From Poriferisodalis sp965231925 (GTDB lineage Bacteria; Actinomycetota; Acidimicrobiia; Acidimicrobiales; Poriferisodalaceae), in contig OZ246894.1 in assembly GCA_965231925.1 (NCBI GenBank), positions 2,170,001 through 2,234,000 on the forward strand: 64,000 nt of DNA. The letters run 5' to 3'. Position numbers and translations under genes: made by a program. Under the pieces are notes generated by a model. That model searched no databases and was not told the origin of the DNA. It was given only the letters and a program-made list of their open reading frames with translations. Of this stretch, positions 52,128 through 61,700 are shown piece after piece (the stretch's first letter is position 1; each line of letters starts with the position of its first letter).

Positions 52128-54036
52128 CCGGACGCAGCGCCGTGGCACGCCGGCGTCATGGCACCCGTCGATGGGTGCACCGCCGGGATTGCGTCAGCCT
52201 GCTGCGCGATCGCGCACCACCTCAGCGAAACGACCAGAACCGCCGAAGTCACCCACATGGCACCCCTCAGCGGGAGCGAACCGATCACCGGCGAAACCTG
52301 AACGGCGCCCCGAGTCCGGTCGAGCGCAGCCACCGCCGCGCCGGCGCAAAGTTCGCACCGGCCCGCCGCGTCGGCGCGCACTGCTGCTGATCATCGCCAG
52401 CGCGGTTGCGCTAGCCGCCTTGGGCGCCCGCCTGGTTCAAGTGCAGCTGCTCGACCGGGAGACCTACGCCGCCCTCGGAGATCAGCAGGGAACGGCGCAA
52501 TGGGAGCTGGAATCGGTCCGCGGGGCAATCCTCGATCGGAATCTCAACCTGCTCGCAGTCTCTGACCATCTCCCCACCATTTGGGCCGACCCGCGTCTGG
52601 TGACCGCTCCGTACCAGACAGCGACTGTGCTGGCGACGGTTCTCGACATCGACGCCGACGTGATCGCCGAGCGGCTCGCGAGCGATCGGCACTTCGTCTA
52701 TGTGGCGCGCCAGGTGAGTCCGTCGGAGGGGCTTGCGGTGCAGGAATTGCAACTCGCCGGTGTGGGTGTGCGGGGCGAGTCGTCTCGGCTCCGGCCCAAC
52801 GGCGACGGCTTCGCTCGCGGGCTGCTCGGCGTCACCGACATCGACCAGAACCCGTTGGGGGGCGCCGAGCAGCAGTTCGCCGAGGTGCTCGGCGGAACCG
52901 ACGGCCGTGAAGTGGCCCGGATCGCCCAGAGCGGCATGCCGCTGCCGACCGGCACCGAGCACTTCGAACCGGTCAGCCACGGTGATGACGTGGTCCTCAC
53001 CCTGCACACCCAGATGCAGTGGGTTGCCGAGCGATCTCTCCACGAAGCAGTCGAGGCGACGGGTGCACAGGGCGGCATGGTGGTAGTGATGCAGGTGGAC
53101 TCCGGAGATGTCCTGGCATTGGCCGCGGTTGACCGTGATCACGACACAGGAGAGGTCGGACCGGTGGCCTACAACCCTGCATACGCCGACGCATTTGAAC
53201 CGGGATCGGTGGCGAAGAGCTTCACCATCGCGACGGCACTGGAAGCAGGACTCACCACGCCCGACGAGGTGCATGCCACGCCGGCTACCTACACCTTCGC
53301 CGACAAGGCGTTCGTCGAGCCGTATTCCACTGTCGACCGCGAGATGACGACCAGGGAAATCCTCGTTCACTCATCGAACATCGGCACGATCAAGCTCGCC
53401 GAACGACTCGGCGCGACGGAATTGCAGCGGTCGCTGCGCTCATTCGGGTTCGGCCGCTTGACCGGGGCCGACGACGATGGGGCGCTGCCTGGTGAGAGCC
53501 GTGGCATCTTGCGTGCAGCGAACCAATGGCGAGGCACCGACCTCGCCACGATCGCGTTCGGCCAGGGCATCGCAGTCACCGCGATACAGCTTGCCGCTGC
53601 CTATAACGCCATCGCCAACGATGGCGTCCATGTCACTCCTCGGCTCGTGCTGGGCAGCGTGGGCGCCAACGGAACGCTTCGACCGGCCGACTCCGCGGCG
53701 ACGCGCCGGATCCTGTCGCCGAGCACCGCAGCGCAGATGCAGTCGATCCTCGCCGACGTGGTCCGCTCCGGTACTGGCAAGCGGGCCGCCATTGAAGGCT
53801 TCGGGGTCGCCGGCAAGACCGGTACAGCGCAAAAGCCCAGCCCCGACGGCGGGTACAGCGCCGATAAGTACACGAGCTCGTTCGCAGGCTTCCTTCCGGT
53901 TGATCGTCCCGAGCTCACCGTCGTCGTCGTGCTCGACGAACCCCGTGAGTACCGGGCAGGGATCGTGGCTGCGCCGGTCTTCGCGGACATCGCCGAATAC
54001 GCGTTGCGGATGCTGCAGGTGTCGCCCGATGCGTGA
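52111..54036 (+). CDS. ftsI: septal transpeptidase FtsI (class B PBP3)
   Basis: A 641-residue class B penicillin-binding protein. A long Pro/Arg-rich cytoplasmic N-terminus (residues 1-85, with WHPSMGAPP and WHPSAGANR) precedes the TM anchor (ALLLIIASAVALAALGARLV) and dimerisation domain (GAILDRNLNLLAVSDHLPTI). The transpeptidase has SxxK in FEPGSVAKSFTIATALE, SxN in LVHSSNIGTIKLAERLG and KTG in GVAGKTGTAQKPSPDGGYSA. It cross-links septal peptidoglycan with FtsW. It connects to murE through a 6-codon bridging ORF. Confidence 0.95.
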   Translation: MTDVLDRTQRRGTPASWHPSMGAPPGLRQPAARSRTTSAKRPEPPKSPTWHPSAGANRSPAKPERRPESGRAQPPPRRRKVRTGPPRRRALLLIIASAVALAALGARLVQVQLLDRETYAALGDQQGTAQWELESVRGAILDRNLNLLAVSDHLPTIWADPRLVTAPYQTATVLATVLDIDADVIAERLASDRHFVYVARQVSPSEGLAVQELQLAGVGVRGESSRLRPNGDGFARGLLGVTDIDQNPLGGAEQQFAEVLGGTDGREVARIAQSGMPLPTGTEHFEPVSHGDDVVLTLHTQMQWVAERSLHEAVEATGAQGGMVVVMQVDSGDVLALAAVDRDHDTGEVGPVAYNPAYADAFEPGSVAKSFTIATALEAGLTTPDEVHATPATYTFADKAFVEPYSTVDREMTTREILVHSSNIGTIKLAERLGATELQRSLRSFGFGRLTGADDDGALPGESRGILRAANQWRGTDLATIAFGQGIAVTAIQLAAAYNAIANDGVHVTPRLVLGSVGANGTLRPADSAATRRILSPSTAAQMQSILADVVRSGTGKRAAIEGFGVAGKTGTAQKPSPDGGYSADKYTSSFAGFLPVDRPELTVVVVLDEPREYRAGIVAAPVFADIAEYALRMLQVSPDA

Positions 54037-54049
54037 GCTGCGCCGATGA
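54029..54049 (+). CDS. 6-codon bridging mini-ORF between ftsI and murE (putative)
   Basis: ATG 54029 lies inside the last ftsI codons, reads MRELRR and stops in a TGA overlapping the murE ATG (ATGA). The gap between the genes is 9 nt. Could be chance, but it fits the bridging pattern of this window. Confidence 0.25.
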   Translation: MRELRR

Positions 54050-55527
54050 GCACGCCGCCGGGGACGCACCCGATGTCGGTCCCCGAAGTGGCCACGGCGA
54101 TCGGCGGCAACTATGTGCCGCCGGTGGGCGACCAGCGCCGCCCACCTGACGGCGAGCCGGTATTCGTGCGCGGCATCACCCACGACAGCCGCTCGGTCAC
54201 GCCCGGGGCGATGTTCGGCTGCGTGGTCGGCCAGCACCACGACGGTCACCGCTTCGCAGCAGAGGCGATCGCCGCAGGCGCCTCAGCCCTGCTGGTCTCG
54301 GAGATCCTCGAGGTCGATGTGCCGCAGATCGCGGTGCCGGACGTGCGAGCAGCGCTGGGGCCGGCCTCAGCCGCCGTGTGGGGCCAGCCGTGGAAGCGCT
54401 GCGCGGTCATCGGTGTCACCGGGACATCGGGCAAGACCACGGTGACGCACGCCATTGCGGCCGTTGCGGGCGCCTGCGGCACGGCGTGCGAGGTCATGGG
54501 CACACTCGATGGGACCCACACGACTCCCGAGGCACCCGAGCTGTGCCGGCGCCTCAGCGAGGCCGCGGATGGCGGCACAGAGATGGTCGTCATGGAGGTG
54601 TCGTCTCACGCGCTCGCCCAGCGCAGGGTGGACGGTGCCAGCTTCGTAGCCGGCGTATTCACCAACCTCAGTCATGAGCATCTCGACTTCCATGAGACCA
54701 TGGAGGACTACTTCGACGCCAAGTCGCGCCTGTTCGACGGCCGCAGCGAGATCGCCGTGCTGAACGTGGCCGACGCGTGGGGTCGCCGCTTGGCATCGAC
54801 TGTCGCTGGTACAACGGCCAGTGTGATCGAGTGGCAGCCGTCCGACGTGGACGAGGTGGTTGTCGGCGCTCACGGACTCAGCGGCCGATGGCGCGGCCGG
54901 CGCGTCAAATGCGGGCTGCTAGGGCGCCTCAATGCAGCGAACGTCGCGGCTGCCGCTGCGACGGCGAGCGCACTCGGATTCGACGACGACGATGTCGCAA
55001 CCGCCATTGCAGCCATTGCCCCGGTACGCGGTCGCCTGTGGCCCGTGAGCGGCCCCGGCGACGACATCACGGTGCTGGTGGACTATGCCCACAAGCCCGA
55101 CGCGCTCGCCGCTGCGCTGGCCAGCGCCCGTGAGCTGGGCGCTCCCGACGGACGAGTGTGGGCGGTCTTTGGCGCCGGAGGCGATCGCGACCGATCGAAA
55201 CGGCCGCTCATGGGCGCAGCGGCAGATCGTCATGCCGATGTCATCGTCTTGACCTCTGACAATCCTCGCAGCGAGGATCCCGCCCGCATTGCGGCCGAGA
55301 TCGCGGAGGGCGCCCGAAACAGGCATGACGCCGACGATGGCCTCCATGTCGAGCTCGATCGATCCAGCGCCATTTCACTGGCCGTCACCAGCGCTCGGGC
55401 AGGTGACGTCGTCGTGGTGGCAGGAAAGGGCCACGAGACCTCCCAGGCAACGGCGGATCGCTCCGTGCCGTTCGACGACGCAGCAGTCGCGGCCGGCTGG
55501 CTGCGGCGCAGGAATGCACAGCCATGA
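54046..55527 (+). CDS. murE: UDP-MurNAc-L-Ala-D-Glu:meso-diaminopimelate ligase
   Basis: A 493-residue Mur ligase. It carries GVTGTSGKTTVTHAIAAVAG (ATP loop), MEVSSHALAQRRVDGASFVA, SHEHLDFHETMEDYFDAKSR (with the carbamylated Lys), VDYAHKPDALAAALAS and TSDNPRSEDPARIAAEI. The DNPR motif is the mark of meso-diaminopimelate specificity, so the wall is of DAP type. It acts in the cytoplasm. The next gene in most actinobacterial dcw clusters is murF; here mraY follows directly. Confidence 0.95.
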   Translation: MSTPPGTHPMSVPEVATAIGGNYVPPVGDQRRPPDGEPVFVRGITHDSRSVTPGAMFGCVVGQHHDGHRFAAEAIAAGASALLVSEILEVDVPQIAVPDVRAALGPASAAVWGQPWKRCAVIGVTGTSGKTTVTHAIAAVAGACGTACEVMGTLDGTHTTPEAPELCRRLSEAADGGTEMVVMEVSSHALAQRRVDGASFVAGVFTNLSHEHLDFHETMEDYFDAKSRLFDGRSEIAVLNVADAWGRRLASTVAGTTASVIEWQPSDVDEVVVGAHGLSGRWRGRRVKCGLLGRLNAANVAAAAATASALGFDDDDVATAIAAIAPVRGRLWPVSGPGDDITVLVDYAHKPDALAAALASARELGAPDGRVWAVFGAGGDRDRSKRPLMGAAADRHADVIVLTSDNPRSEDPARIAAEIAEGARNRHDADDGLHVELDRSSAISLAVTSARAGDVVVVAGKGHETSQATADRSVPFDDAAVAAGWLRRRNAQP

Positions 55528-56576
55528 TCGCCCTGCTCATTGCCGCCAGCTCGGCGATGTTCGTGTCGCTGGTGGGAACTCGCTACCTCATTCCGTGGCT
55601 GCAAGCGCGAGGCGTCGGCCAGCCGATCCGGCTCGACGGCCCCCGGGGGCACATCACCAAGGCCGGCACCCCCACGATGGGCGGGGTCGCGATTGTCGCG
55701 GCTGCGGTCATGGGCTACGTGGCCAGCCATCTGCGCGCTGAGACGGTGATGACACGCTCGGGCATTGTGCTGCTGTCGGCGGTCAGCGCCGCAGGCCTCG
55801 TCGGCCTGGCCGATGACTGGATCAAGGTCAGCCGCGAGCGCAACCTGGGACTGAACAAGCGGGCCAAGCTGATCGGGCTCATTGCGGTGGGCATCGGCTT
55901 TGCGGTGGCGTCGGTGTGGTGGGTCAATCTCGACACAGCAGTCGGATTCACCCGGCTTGACGCGAACTCGCTGCAGGTCCCTGCCGCGGTGTGGGTTCTG
56001 TGGGCTGTGGTCATCGTCTTGGGAGCGTCGAACGCGGTGAACCTCACAGACGGCTTGGACGGCCTTGCCGCCGGAGCAGCCGCGGTGGCATTCGCCGCAT
56101 TCGTCGTGATCGGCTACTGGGCATTCCGCCATCCCATCTCCTACGACGTCAAGCATCCGCTCGACCTGGCCATCGTGGCTGCTGCGATGGCTGGCGCCTG
56201 TGCGGGGTTCTTGTGGTGGAACGCACCGCCCGCACGGATCTTCATGGGTGACACGGGCTCGCTCGCAATCGGTACGGCCATGGCCGGGCTCGCGATGCTC
56301 CTGCATGTTGACTTGCTGCTTCCGGTAATCGGCGGCCTGTACGTCATCGAGACGGCGTCGGTCATCATCCAAGTCGGCTCGTTCCGGTTGTTTGGGCGCC
56401 GCCTGTTCCGGATGGCCCCCATGCACCACCACCTCGAGCTCGGCGGGTGGCCCGAGACCACCGTGCTGATCCGCCTCTGGGTCGTGAACAGCCTGCTCGT
56501 GGCGATTGCGCTGGGCCTGTACTACGCCGATTTCCTGAGCCTGGACCTCGTCGAAATTCCGGCAGGCTCGTTGTGA
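55524..56576 (+). CDS. mraY: phospho-MurNAc-pentapeptide translocase
   Basis: A 350-residue membrane enzyme making lipid I. Motifs are GPRGHITKAGTPTMGGVAIV, LADDWIKVSRERNLGLNKRA (the DDD/DD region), NAVNLTDGLDGLAAGAAAVA, ARIFMGDTGSLAIGTAMAG and MAPMHHHLELGGWPETTV. About ten TM segments. Its ATG overlaps the murE stop and its stop overlaps the murD GTG. Confidence 0.95.
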   Translation: MIALLIAASSAMFVSLVGTRYLIPWLQARGVGQPIRLDGPRGHITKAGTPTMGGVAIVAAAVMGYVASHLRAETVMTRSGIVLLSAVSAAGLVGLADDWIKVSRERNLGLNKRAKLIGLIAVGIGFAVASVWWVNLDTAVGFTRLDANSLQVPAAVWVLWAVVIVLGASNAVNLTDGLDGLAAGAAAVAFAAFVVIGYWAFRHPISYDVKHPLDLAIVAAAMAGACAGFLWWNAPPARIFMGDTGSLAIGTAMAGLAMLLHVDLLLPVIGGLYVIETASVIIQVGSFRLFGRRLFRMAPMHHHLELGGWPETTVLIRLWVVNSLLVAIALGLYYADFLSLDLVEIPAGSL

Positions 56577-58000
56577 GCGGTTCACCCACCCCCCAGATGG
56601 CGCCCGTCGACGTCGAGCCGGCCCACGGCCCGGTGGTCGTCGTCGGCATGGGCGTGACGGGCTGCGCGGTGGCATCGGCCCTGGCGGCACGCGGTCACCA
56701 AGTGGTGATGGCCGACGACAGGCCCCACGACGCAGCGTCGAGGGTTTCCGGGGCCGGAATCGCCGCCGCAAAGATTCACGATTCCACCGATGTCGATCTG
56801 CTCGAGCCATTGGTTCGGGGGGCTGGCGCCGTCGTGCCCTCGCCGGGAGTGCCGCCCCGCCACCCCAGCTACACGCTGGCTGACGTTGCGGGAGTTCCGA
56901 TCGTGAGCGAGCTGGACCTCGCAGCACAGTGGGACACCCGGCCGATCGCTGCGATCACCGGCACGAACGGCAAGACCACGGTCACTGTGCTGGTGGAGCG
57001 AATCTTGAACCGCAGCGGGATCAGCGCCGTGGGTGCGGGCAACACCGAAATCGCCCTGGTAGACGCCATCGACTCCGATGTCTCGACCTTCGTGGTGGAG
57101 GCATCGTCGTTCCGGCTTCACCGTGTGCGACGGTTCGCTCCCGCCGTGGCTGCGTGGCTGAACCTGGCGCCCGATCATCTCGACTGGCACGCCGGCTTGG
57201 GCGACTATGCCGCATCGAAGGCCCGGATCTGGGCTGCGCAGGGCCCCGACGACATCGCGGTGATCCCCTTCGGTGACGCCGACATCGAACCGTGGTCGAT
57301 CGGCATCCGCTCGCGCCAGGTGACCTTTGCGACCCCGCAACATCTCGATGCACCCAGTGACGTGCGCTTCGAGCGCGGTTTCCTGGTGGCTCACGACGAG
57401 GACATCGTGGCGACCGCAGAGCTGCCGCGGCAACGCCCGCACGACTTGTCGAATGCTGCTGCGGCGACGGCGATCGCTCTGGAGATGGGTGCTCACGCGG
57501 ATGCGGTGGCGACAGAACTGCGAGCGTTCGACGGTCTGCCGCATCGACTGGCGCACGCAGGGCGCATCGGCGATGTGAGTTTCCACGACGACAGCAAGGC
57601 GACAGCACCCCACGCCACCGCTGCAGCGATGCGGGGGTTCTCCGATGCGATTCTGATTGCCGGCGGGCGGAACAAGGGTTTAGACCTCCACGAGCTGGCT
57701 GCGGTTGCCCCGCACCTGCGCGGTGTCGTGGCGATCGGCGAGTCCGCCTCAGAGGTCCTCGCGTGCTTCAGCCAGCCGGGGTGCGAGGGCATCGAATTGG
57801 CGCGCGCCGACTCGATGTCCGCAGCAGTCGAGATCGCCTACGCCATGGCCCAACCGTGCGGCGACGTCGTGCTGTCGCCTGGATGCGCATCGTTCGACTG
57901 GTACTCCAGCTACCACGAGCGCGGTGAGCGCTTCATCTCGGCGGTGTCCGACCTCGCTGAGGGCCTCGGCCTGGCGGTCTCACCACGGGAGGGTCGATGA
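56573..58000 (+). CDS. murD: UDP-MurNAc-L-alanine:D-glutamate ligase
   Basis: A 475-residue Mur ligase: N-domain VVVVGMGVTGCAVASALAAR, ATP loop AAITGTNGKTTVTVLVERIL, LAPDHLDWHAGLGDYAASKA, VSFHDDSKATAPHATAAAMR, ILIAGGRNKGLDLHELAAVA and LSPGCASFDWYSSYHERGER. All catalytic motifs are present. The GTG at 56573 overlaps the mraY stop; longer upstream frames lie inside mraY. It is followed by ftsW with an ATGA overlap. Confidence 0.95.
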   Translation: MSGSPTPQMAPVDVEPAHGPVVVVGMGVTGCAVASALAARGHQVVMADDRPHDAASRVSGAGIAAAKIHDSTDVDLLEPLVRGAGAVVPSPGVPPRHPSYTLADVAGVPIVSELDLAAQWDTRPIAAITGTNGKTTVTVLVERILNRSGISAVGAGNTEIALVDAIDSDVSTFVVEASSFRLHRVRRFAPAVAAWLNLAPDHLDWHAGLGDYAASKARIWAAQGPDDIAVIPFGDADIEPWSIGIRSRQVTFATPQHLDAPSDVRFERGFLVAHDEDIVATAELPRQRPHDLSNAAAATAIALEMGAHADAVATELRAFDGLPHRLAHAGRIGDVSFHDDSKATAPHATAAAMRGFSDAILIAGGRNKGLDLHELAAVAPHLRGVVAIGESASEVLACFSQPGCEGIELARADSMSAAVEIAYAMAQPCGDVVLSPGCASFDWYSSYHERGERFISAVSDLAEGLGLAVSPREGR

Positions 58001-59112
58001 CCTCCCAGGACGTTCGGGGCGTTCAATCGGGCCCGTCGGTGCGGTACGCGGCGCTCCTGTCCGCAGTGTTTCTGCTCCTGCTCACCGGCGTCGTGTTGGT
58101 GCTGTCGGCGACATCGGCCACCGGGATCGGCGCGCCCGACCGACCCCTGCAGTACTTCACCCGCCATCTGTGGTCGGTGGCGATCGCTGTCGCCGTCCTG
58201 CTGGTGACCCTCGGCGTCGACTATCGCCACTGGCGGCGCATGGCGTTGCCGTTCGCGGCCGTCAGCGTGAGCTTGCTGGTCGCGGTGCTGGTGGTCGGCA
58301 AGCGTTCGGGCGGTGCTCGCCGCTGGATCGAGATCGGGCAGTTCAGCGTGCAGCCCTCAGAGTTGGCCAAGCTGGCACTCATCGTTGCGCTGGCTGCATT
58401 TCTGGACGCCCGCAAGGAGCAGATCTCCCGGCCCGACCGGATCCTGCGTCCCGCGATGTTGCTGCTCACGGTCGGATGCTCGCTGGTCCTGCTGCAGCCC
58501 GACTTGGGAACCACGCTCATCTTGGCCGGCATCGGGGTGGGGATGCTGTTCGTGGCCGGACTGCCGGGCCGCGATCTCGCCAAGATTGCCGTGATCGTCG
58601 GCGTGGCGGCGCCGTTGCTGGCGATCGCAGCGCCGTACCGTCGAGCGCGCCTGGCCGGGTTCCTGGATCCGATCTCGGAACGGGCTGACAGCGGCTACCA
58701 GACTTTCCAGAGTCTCGTCGGCCTGGCACAGGGGGGTCTGCGCGGTACCGGCCTGGGAGCAGGCCAGGCCAAGTGGGGCTGGGTGCCCAATGCCCCCACA
58801 GACTTCATCTTCGTCATCGTCGGCGAGGAGATGGGCCTTCTCGGCGCCCTCGGGCTCCTCACGCTGCTGGGAGTCGTCGGTATCGGAGGACTGCGCACGA
58901 GCCAGAAGGCACCAGATCTGTTCGGAACGCTGCTCGCCGCAGGAATCTCGATCTGGTTCGTGCTGCAGACGCTGGTGAACGTCGGCGGTGTGGTTGGATT
59001 GCTCCCGGTGACCGGTGTGACCCTGCCATTCCTGTCCTTCGGCGGTTCGTCGCTTGTCGTGACCGCAGCGGCTGCCGGTCTGCTGTTGAACGTGACCCGG
59101 CGATCCGGCTGA
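57997..59112 (+). CDS. ftsW: SEDS glycosyltransferase FtsW
   Basis: A 371-residue polytopic protein of the SEDS family. Key segments are RRWIEIGQFSVQPSELAKLA, LLQPDLGTTLILAGIGVGML, SGYQTFQSLVGLAQGGLRGT, FIFVIVGEEMGLLGALGLL and LPFLSFGGSSLVVTAAAAGL. It polymerises septal glycan with FtsI. It is compact relative to actinobacterial FtsW with long tails. The ATG overlaps murD. Confidence 0.94.
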   Translation: MTSQDVRGVQSGPSVRYAALLSAVFLLLLTGVVLVLSATSATGIGAPDRPLQYFTRHLWSVAIAVAVLLVTLGVDYRHWRRMALPFAAVSVSLLVAVLVVGKRSGGARRWIEIGQFSVQPSELAKLALIVALAAFLDARKEQISRPDRILRPAMLLLTVGCSLVLLQPDLGTTLILAGIGVGMLFVAGLPGRDLAKIAVIVGVAAPLLAIAAPYRRARLAGFLDPISERADSGYQTFQSLVGLAQGGLRGTGLGAGQAKWGWVPNAPTDFIFVIVGEEMGLLGALGLLTLLGVVGIGGLRTSQKAPDLFGTLLAAGISIWFVLQTLVNVGGVVGLLPVTGVTLPFLSFGGSSLVVTAAAAGLLLNVTRRSG

Positions 59113-59115
59113 ACC

Positions 59116-60324
59116 GTGCCGCTGCGCGACCGAGGCCCGAACGCCCCCCGCATCTTGATCGCCGGGGGCGGCACTGCCGGGCACCTCATGCCCGCATTGG
59201 CGGTCGCCTCGGCATTGACTGACCGCGGCTGGCCCTCCGAAGCGATCCAATTCGTCGGCAGTGCCAAGGGAATCGACGCACAGATTGTGCCCGCAGCGGG
59301 CTTTCATTCGACCCTGCTCGGCGGGCGGGGTCTCACGGCACGGCGGCTGAATCTGGCGAATGCACGTGCCGCGGTCAGCCTTGCCTGGGCCACAATGCGC
59401 GGTGTAGCGCTCGTTGGGCGCCGGCGCCCCGCCGCTGTGTTGTCGCTGGGCGGCTACGCGGCACTCCCCGCGAGCGTCGGAGCGGTGGTCTGGCGCGTGC
59501 CGCTCGTGATCGCGGAGCAGAACGCCGTCGCATCGGCAACGAACCGCCTTCTGGGTCGTTTCGCTCGTGCCGCGGCTGTTCCGGTGCGCGGAACTGGGCT
59601 GCGCCGCGAGATCGTGACCGGCAATCCCGTGCGGCCCGAAGTCATCGAGGCTGCGCTCGAATCAGGTGACGCTCGCGCCCGGCTCGGCTGGCCCGCCGAC
59701 GCGACTGCCATCGTAGTGTTCGGCGGCTCGCTGGGTTCGCTGCGGATCAACTCAGCGGTCTGGTCGGCGTTGCCGTCACTGCGTGAGCGCGACGGCATCT
59801 TCATCTACCACGTCGTGGGAAAGCGCGACTGGGACAGCCGCCCTCCATCCCCGTCGCGGCGGCCCGACGGCGCACAGGTCAGCGAGTGGTACCGAGCGGT
59901 GCCCTTCGACGAGCAGTTGCCGGTCGCGATGGCCGCGGCCGACCTCGCAATCTGCCGCGCCGGTGCTTCCACGGTCGCAGAGCTGTCCGTGATCGGCACA
60001 CCGGCTGTCCTCGTTCCCTTGCCCATCGCGACCAACGACCACCAGCGCCGAAACGCGGAGGAATTGGCTGCAGCCGGCCTGGGCCGGGTAGTTCCCGACG
60101 CGGAGTTCGATTCCGAGCGGATGCTCGCAGAAATCGACCGGGTGTCGGACAGCCAAAGCCGTGCTGCACCGCAGAGCCACGCTGCATCGCCGTGCCCCCC
60201 AGATGTCGCCTTCGGCCGTCGTGACTCTGCCGAACGCGTGGCGCAGCTTGTGATTGAGCACAGTTCGGCGGTTCCGCACTCGGTTGCACCCGCTGCTCAC
60301 CCGCCCCAAGAGCACCGACGATGA
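59116..60324 (+). CDS. murG: UDP-GlcNAc:lipid I N-acetylglucosaminyltransferase
   Basis: A 402-residue GT28 enzyme making lipid II at the inner membrane face. Motifs are ILIAGGGTAGHLMPALAVAS, VLSLGGYAALPASVGAVVWR, IAEQNAVASATNRLLGRFAR, VTGNPVRPEVIEAALES, IVVFGGSLGSLRINSAVWSA and ICRAGASTVAELSVIGTPAV. The C-terminus has about 60 extra low-complexity residues (Ser/Ala/Pro). The GTG start lies 3 nt after ftsW. It overlaps murC as ATGA. Confidence 0.94.
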   Translation: MPLRDRGPNAPRILIAGGGTAGHLMPALAVASALTDRGWPSEAIQFVGSAKGIDAQIVPAAGFHSTLLGGRGLTARRLNLANARAAVSLAWATMRGVALVGRRRPAAVLSLGGYAALPASVGAVVWRVPLVIAEQNAVASATNRLLGRFARAAAVPVRGTGLRREIVTGNPVRPEVIEAALESGDARARLGWPADATAIVVFGGSLGSLRINSAVWSALPSLRERDGIFIYHVVGKRDWDSRPPSPSRRPDGAQVSEWYRAVPFDEQLPVAMAAADLAICRAGASTVAELSVIGTPAVLVPLPIATNDHQRRNAEELAAAGLGRVVPDAEFDSERMLAEIDRVSDSQSRAAPQSHAASPCPPDVAFGRRDSAERVAQLVIEHSSAVPHSVAPAAHPPQEHRR

Positions 60325-61700
60325 CCAATCCACCGGTTGATCTCGCCGAGGTGCGCAGCATCCATCTGGTGGGGGCTGGGGGCGCGGGCATGAACGCAAT
60401 CGGGCTCGTGCTTGCGGAAATGGGCCATGCGATCAGCGGGAGCGATCTCAGGGCAAGCCCGGGCATGACACGGCTGGCCGCTCACGGTGCCCGAGTCGCC
60501 ATCGGTCACTCCGCAGCCAACGTCGGCTCGGCGGACATCGTGGCTCATTCGAGCGCTGTGTCCTACGACAACGCGGAGCTCGATGAGGCGCGGCGACGGG
60601 ACATCCCGGTGCTCAGCCGAGCTGAGCTGCTCTCGGGGATCTGCCGGCAGAAGCGAACGCTGGCGGTCGGCGGAACGCACGGCAAGACGACGACCTCATC
60701 GATGCTGGCACTCTGCCTGGTCGCCGCGGGCGAGCACCCGTCGTTCCTGGTGGGCGGCGAGCTCAACGAGATCGGCTCAGGTGCTGTGTGGGACACAGCG
60801 GGGGAGTGGTTCGTCGTCGAAGCCGACGAGTCCGACGGCACCTTCACCGAGCTCGGCGCCGATGCGGTGCTCGTGACGAACATCGAACCCGATCACCTTG
60901 ACCGCTACGGCAGCTTCACCGAGCTTGCCGCCGCATTCGAGAACTTCGCCAGCAGTGCGGCAGGACCGCGCGTCGTGTGCGCCGATGACCGGCACGCGAG
61001 TGTCTTGGCTGAGCGCATCGGCGGCTGTGTCACCTATGGCACCGCTCCCACCGCCGACTACCGCATCGCAGACGCGCGCACGTCGCGGACCGGCGCAACA
61101 TTCGAACTGTTCGCAGGCGCCACCTCGATCGGCAGCTGCGAATTGCCGCTGCCCGGGCTGCACAACGTCGCGAACGCCGCCGGCGCCCTCGCAGCAGCCC
61201 TCGAACTCGGTGCGGCTGCATCGCCGATGGTTGAGGCACTGGGACGATTCGCTGGCGTTGCGAGGCGATTCGAGCGGCGCGGCGAGCGCGACGGAGTCTC
61301 GTTCATCGACGACTATGCGCACCTGCCCACTGAGGTGACGGCCGCGATAGCCGCCGCTCGCGGTGGTGGCTGGAACCGGATCGTTGCCGTTTTCCAGCCT
61401 CACCGCTACTCGCGAACCGCAGCGCTGTGGCAGGACTTCGCCGACTCATTCACCGGCGTCGACCAATTGGTGCTGACCGACATCTATGCCGCCGGCGAGC
61501 TGCCCCGCCCTGGCGTCTCCACCGAGCTGGTGCTCGGTGCGGTGCTGGATTCGCATCCGTTCGCGTCGGTGGCCTACCTCCCGGGACGTGCGGAGCTGCG
61601 TTCGTATCTCAGCGCCACCTTGCGGACCGGCGACCTGTGCCTCACCTTGGGGGCAGGTGACCTCACGACGCTCCCCGATGAGCTTTTGCATGCCTCCTGA
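60321..61700 (+). CDS. murC: UDP-N-acetylmuramate:L-alanine ligase
   Basis: A 459-residue Mur ligase. N-domain is HLVGAGGAGMNAIGLVLAEM and ISGSDLRASPGMTRLAAHGA, ATP loop AVGGTHGKTTTSSMLALCLV, then VVEADESDGTFTEL, NIEPDHLDRYGSFTELAAAF, IDDYAHLPTEVTAAIAAARG and VFQPHRYSRTAALWQDFADS. It adds the first residue of the stem peptide. It overlaps murB by 11 nt. Confidence 0.95.
   Translation: MTNPPVDLAEVRSIHLVGAGGAGMNAIGLVLAEMGHAISGSDLRASPGMTRLAAHGARVAIGHSAANVGSADIVAHSSAVSYDNAELDEARRRDIPVLSRAELLSGICRQKRTLAVGGTHGKTTTSSMLALCLVAAGEHPSFLVGGELNEIGSGAVWDTAGEWFVVEADESDGTFTELGADAVLVTNIEPDHLDRYGSFTELAAAFENFASSAAGPRVVCADDRHASVLAERIGGCVTYGTAPTADYRIADARTSRTGATFELFAGATSIGSCELPLPGLHNVANAAGALAAALELGAAASPMVEALGRFAGVARRFERRGERDGVSFIDDYAHLPTEVTAAIAAARGGGWNRIVAVFQPHRYSRTAALWQDFADSFTGVDQLVLTDIYAAGELPRPGVSTELVLGAVLDSHPFASVAYLPGRAELRSYLSATLRTGDLCLTLGAGDLTTLPDELLHAS

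Noticed and set aside
55230..56927. Minus-strand ORF of about 565 codons in the murE-mraY-murD region, considered as a replacement for murF
   Set aside because: It is antisense to three genes with complete motifs and has no Mur-ligase features.
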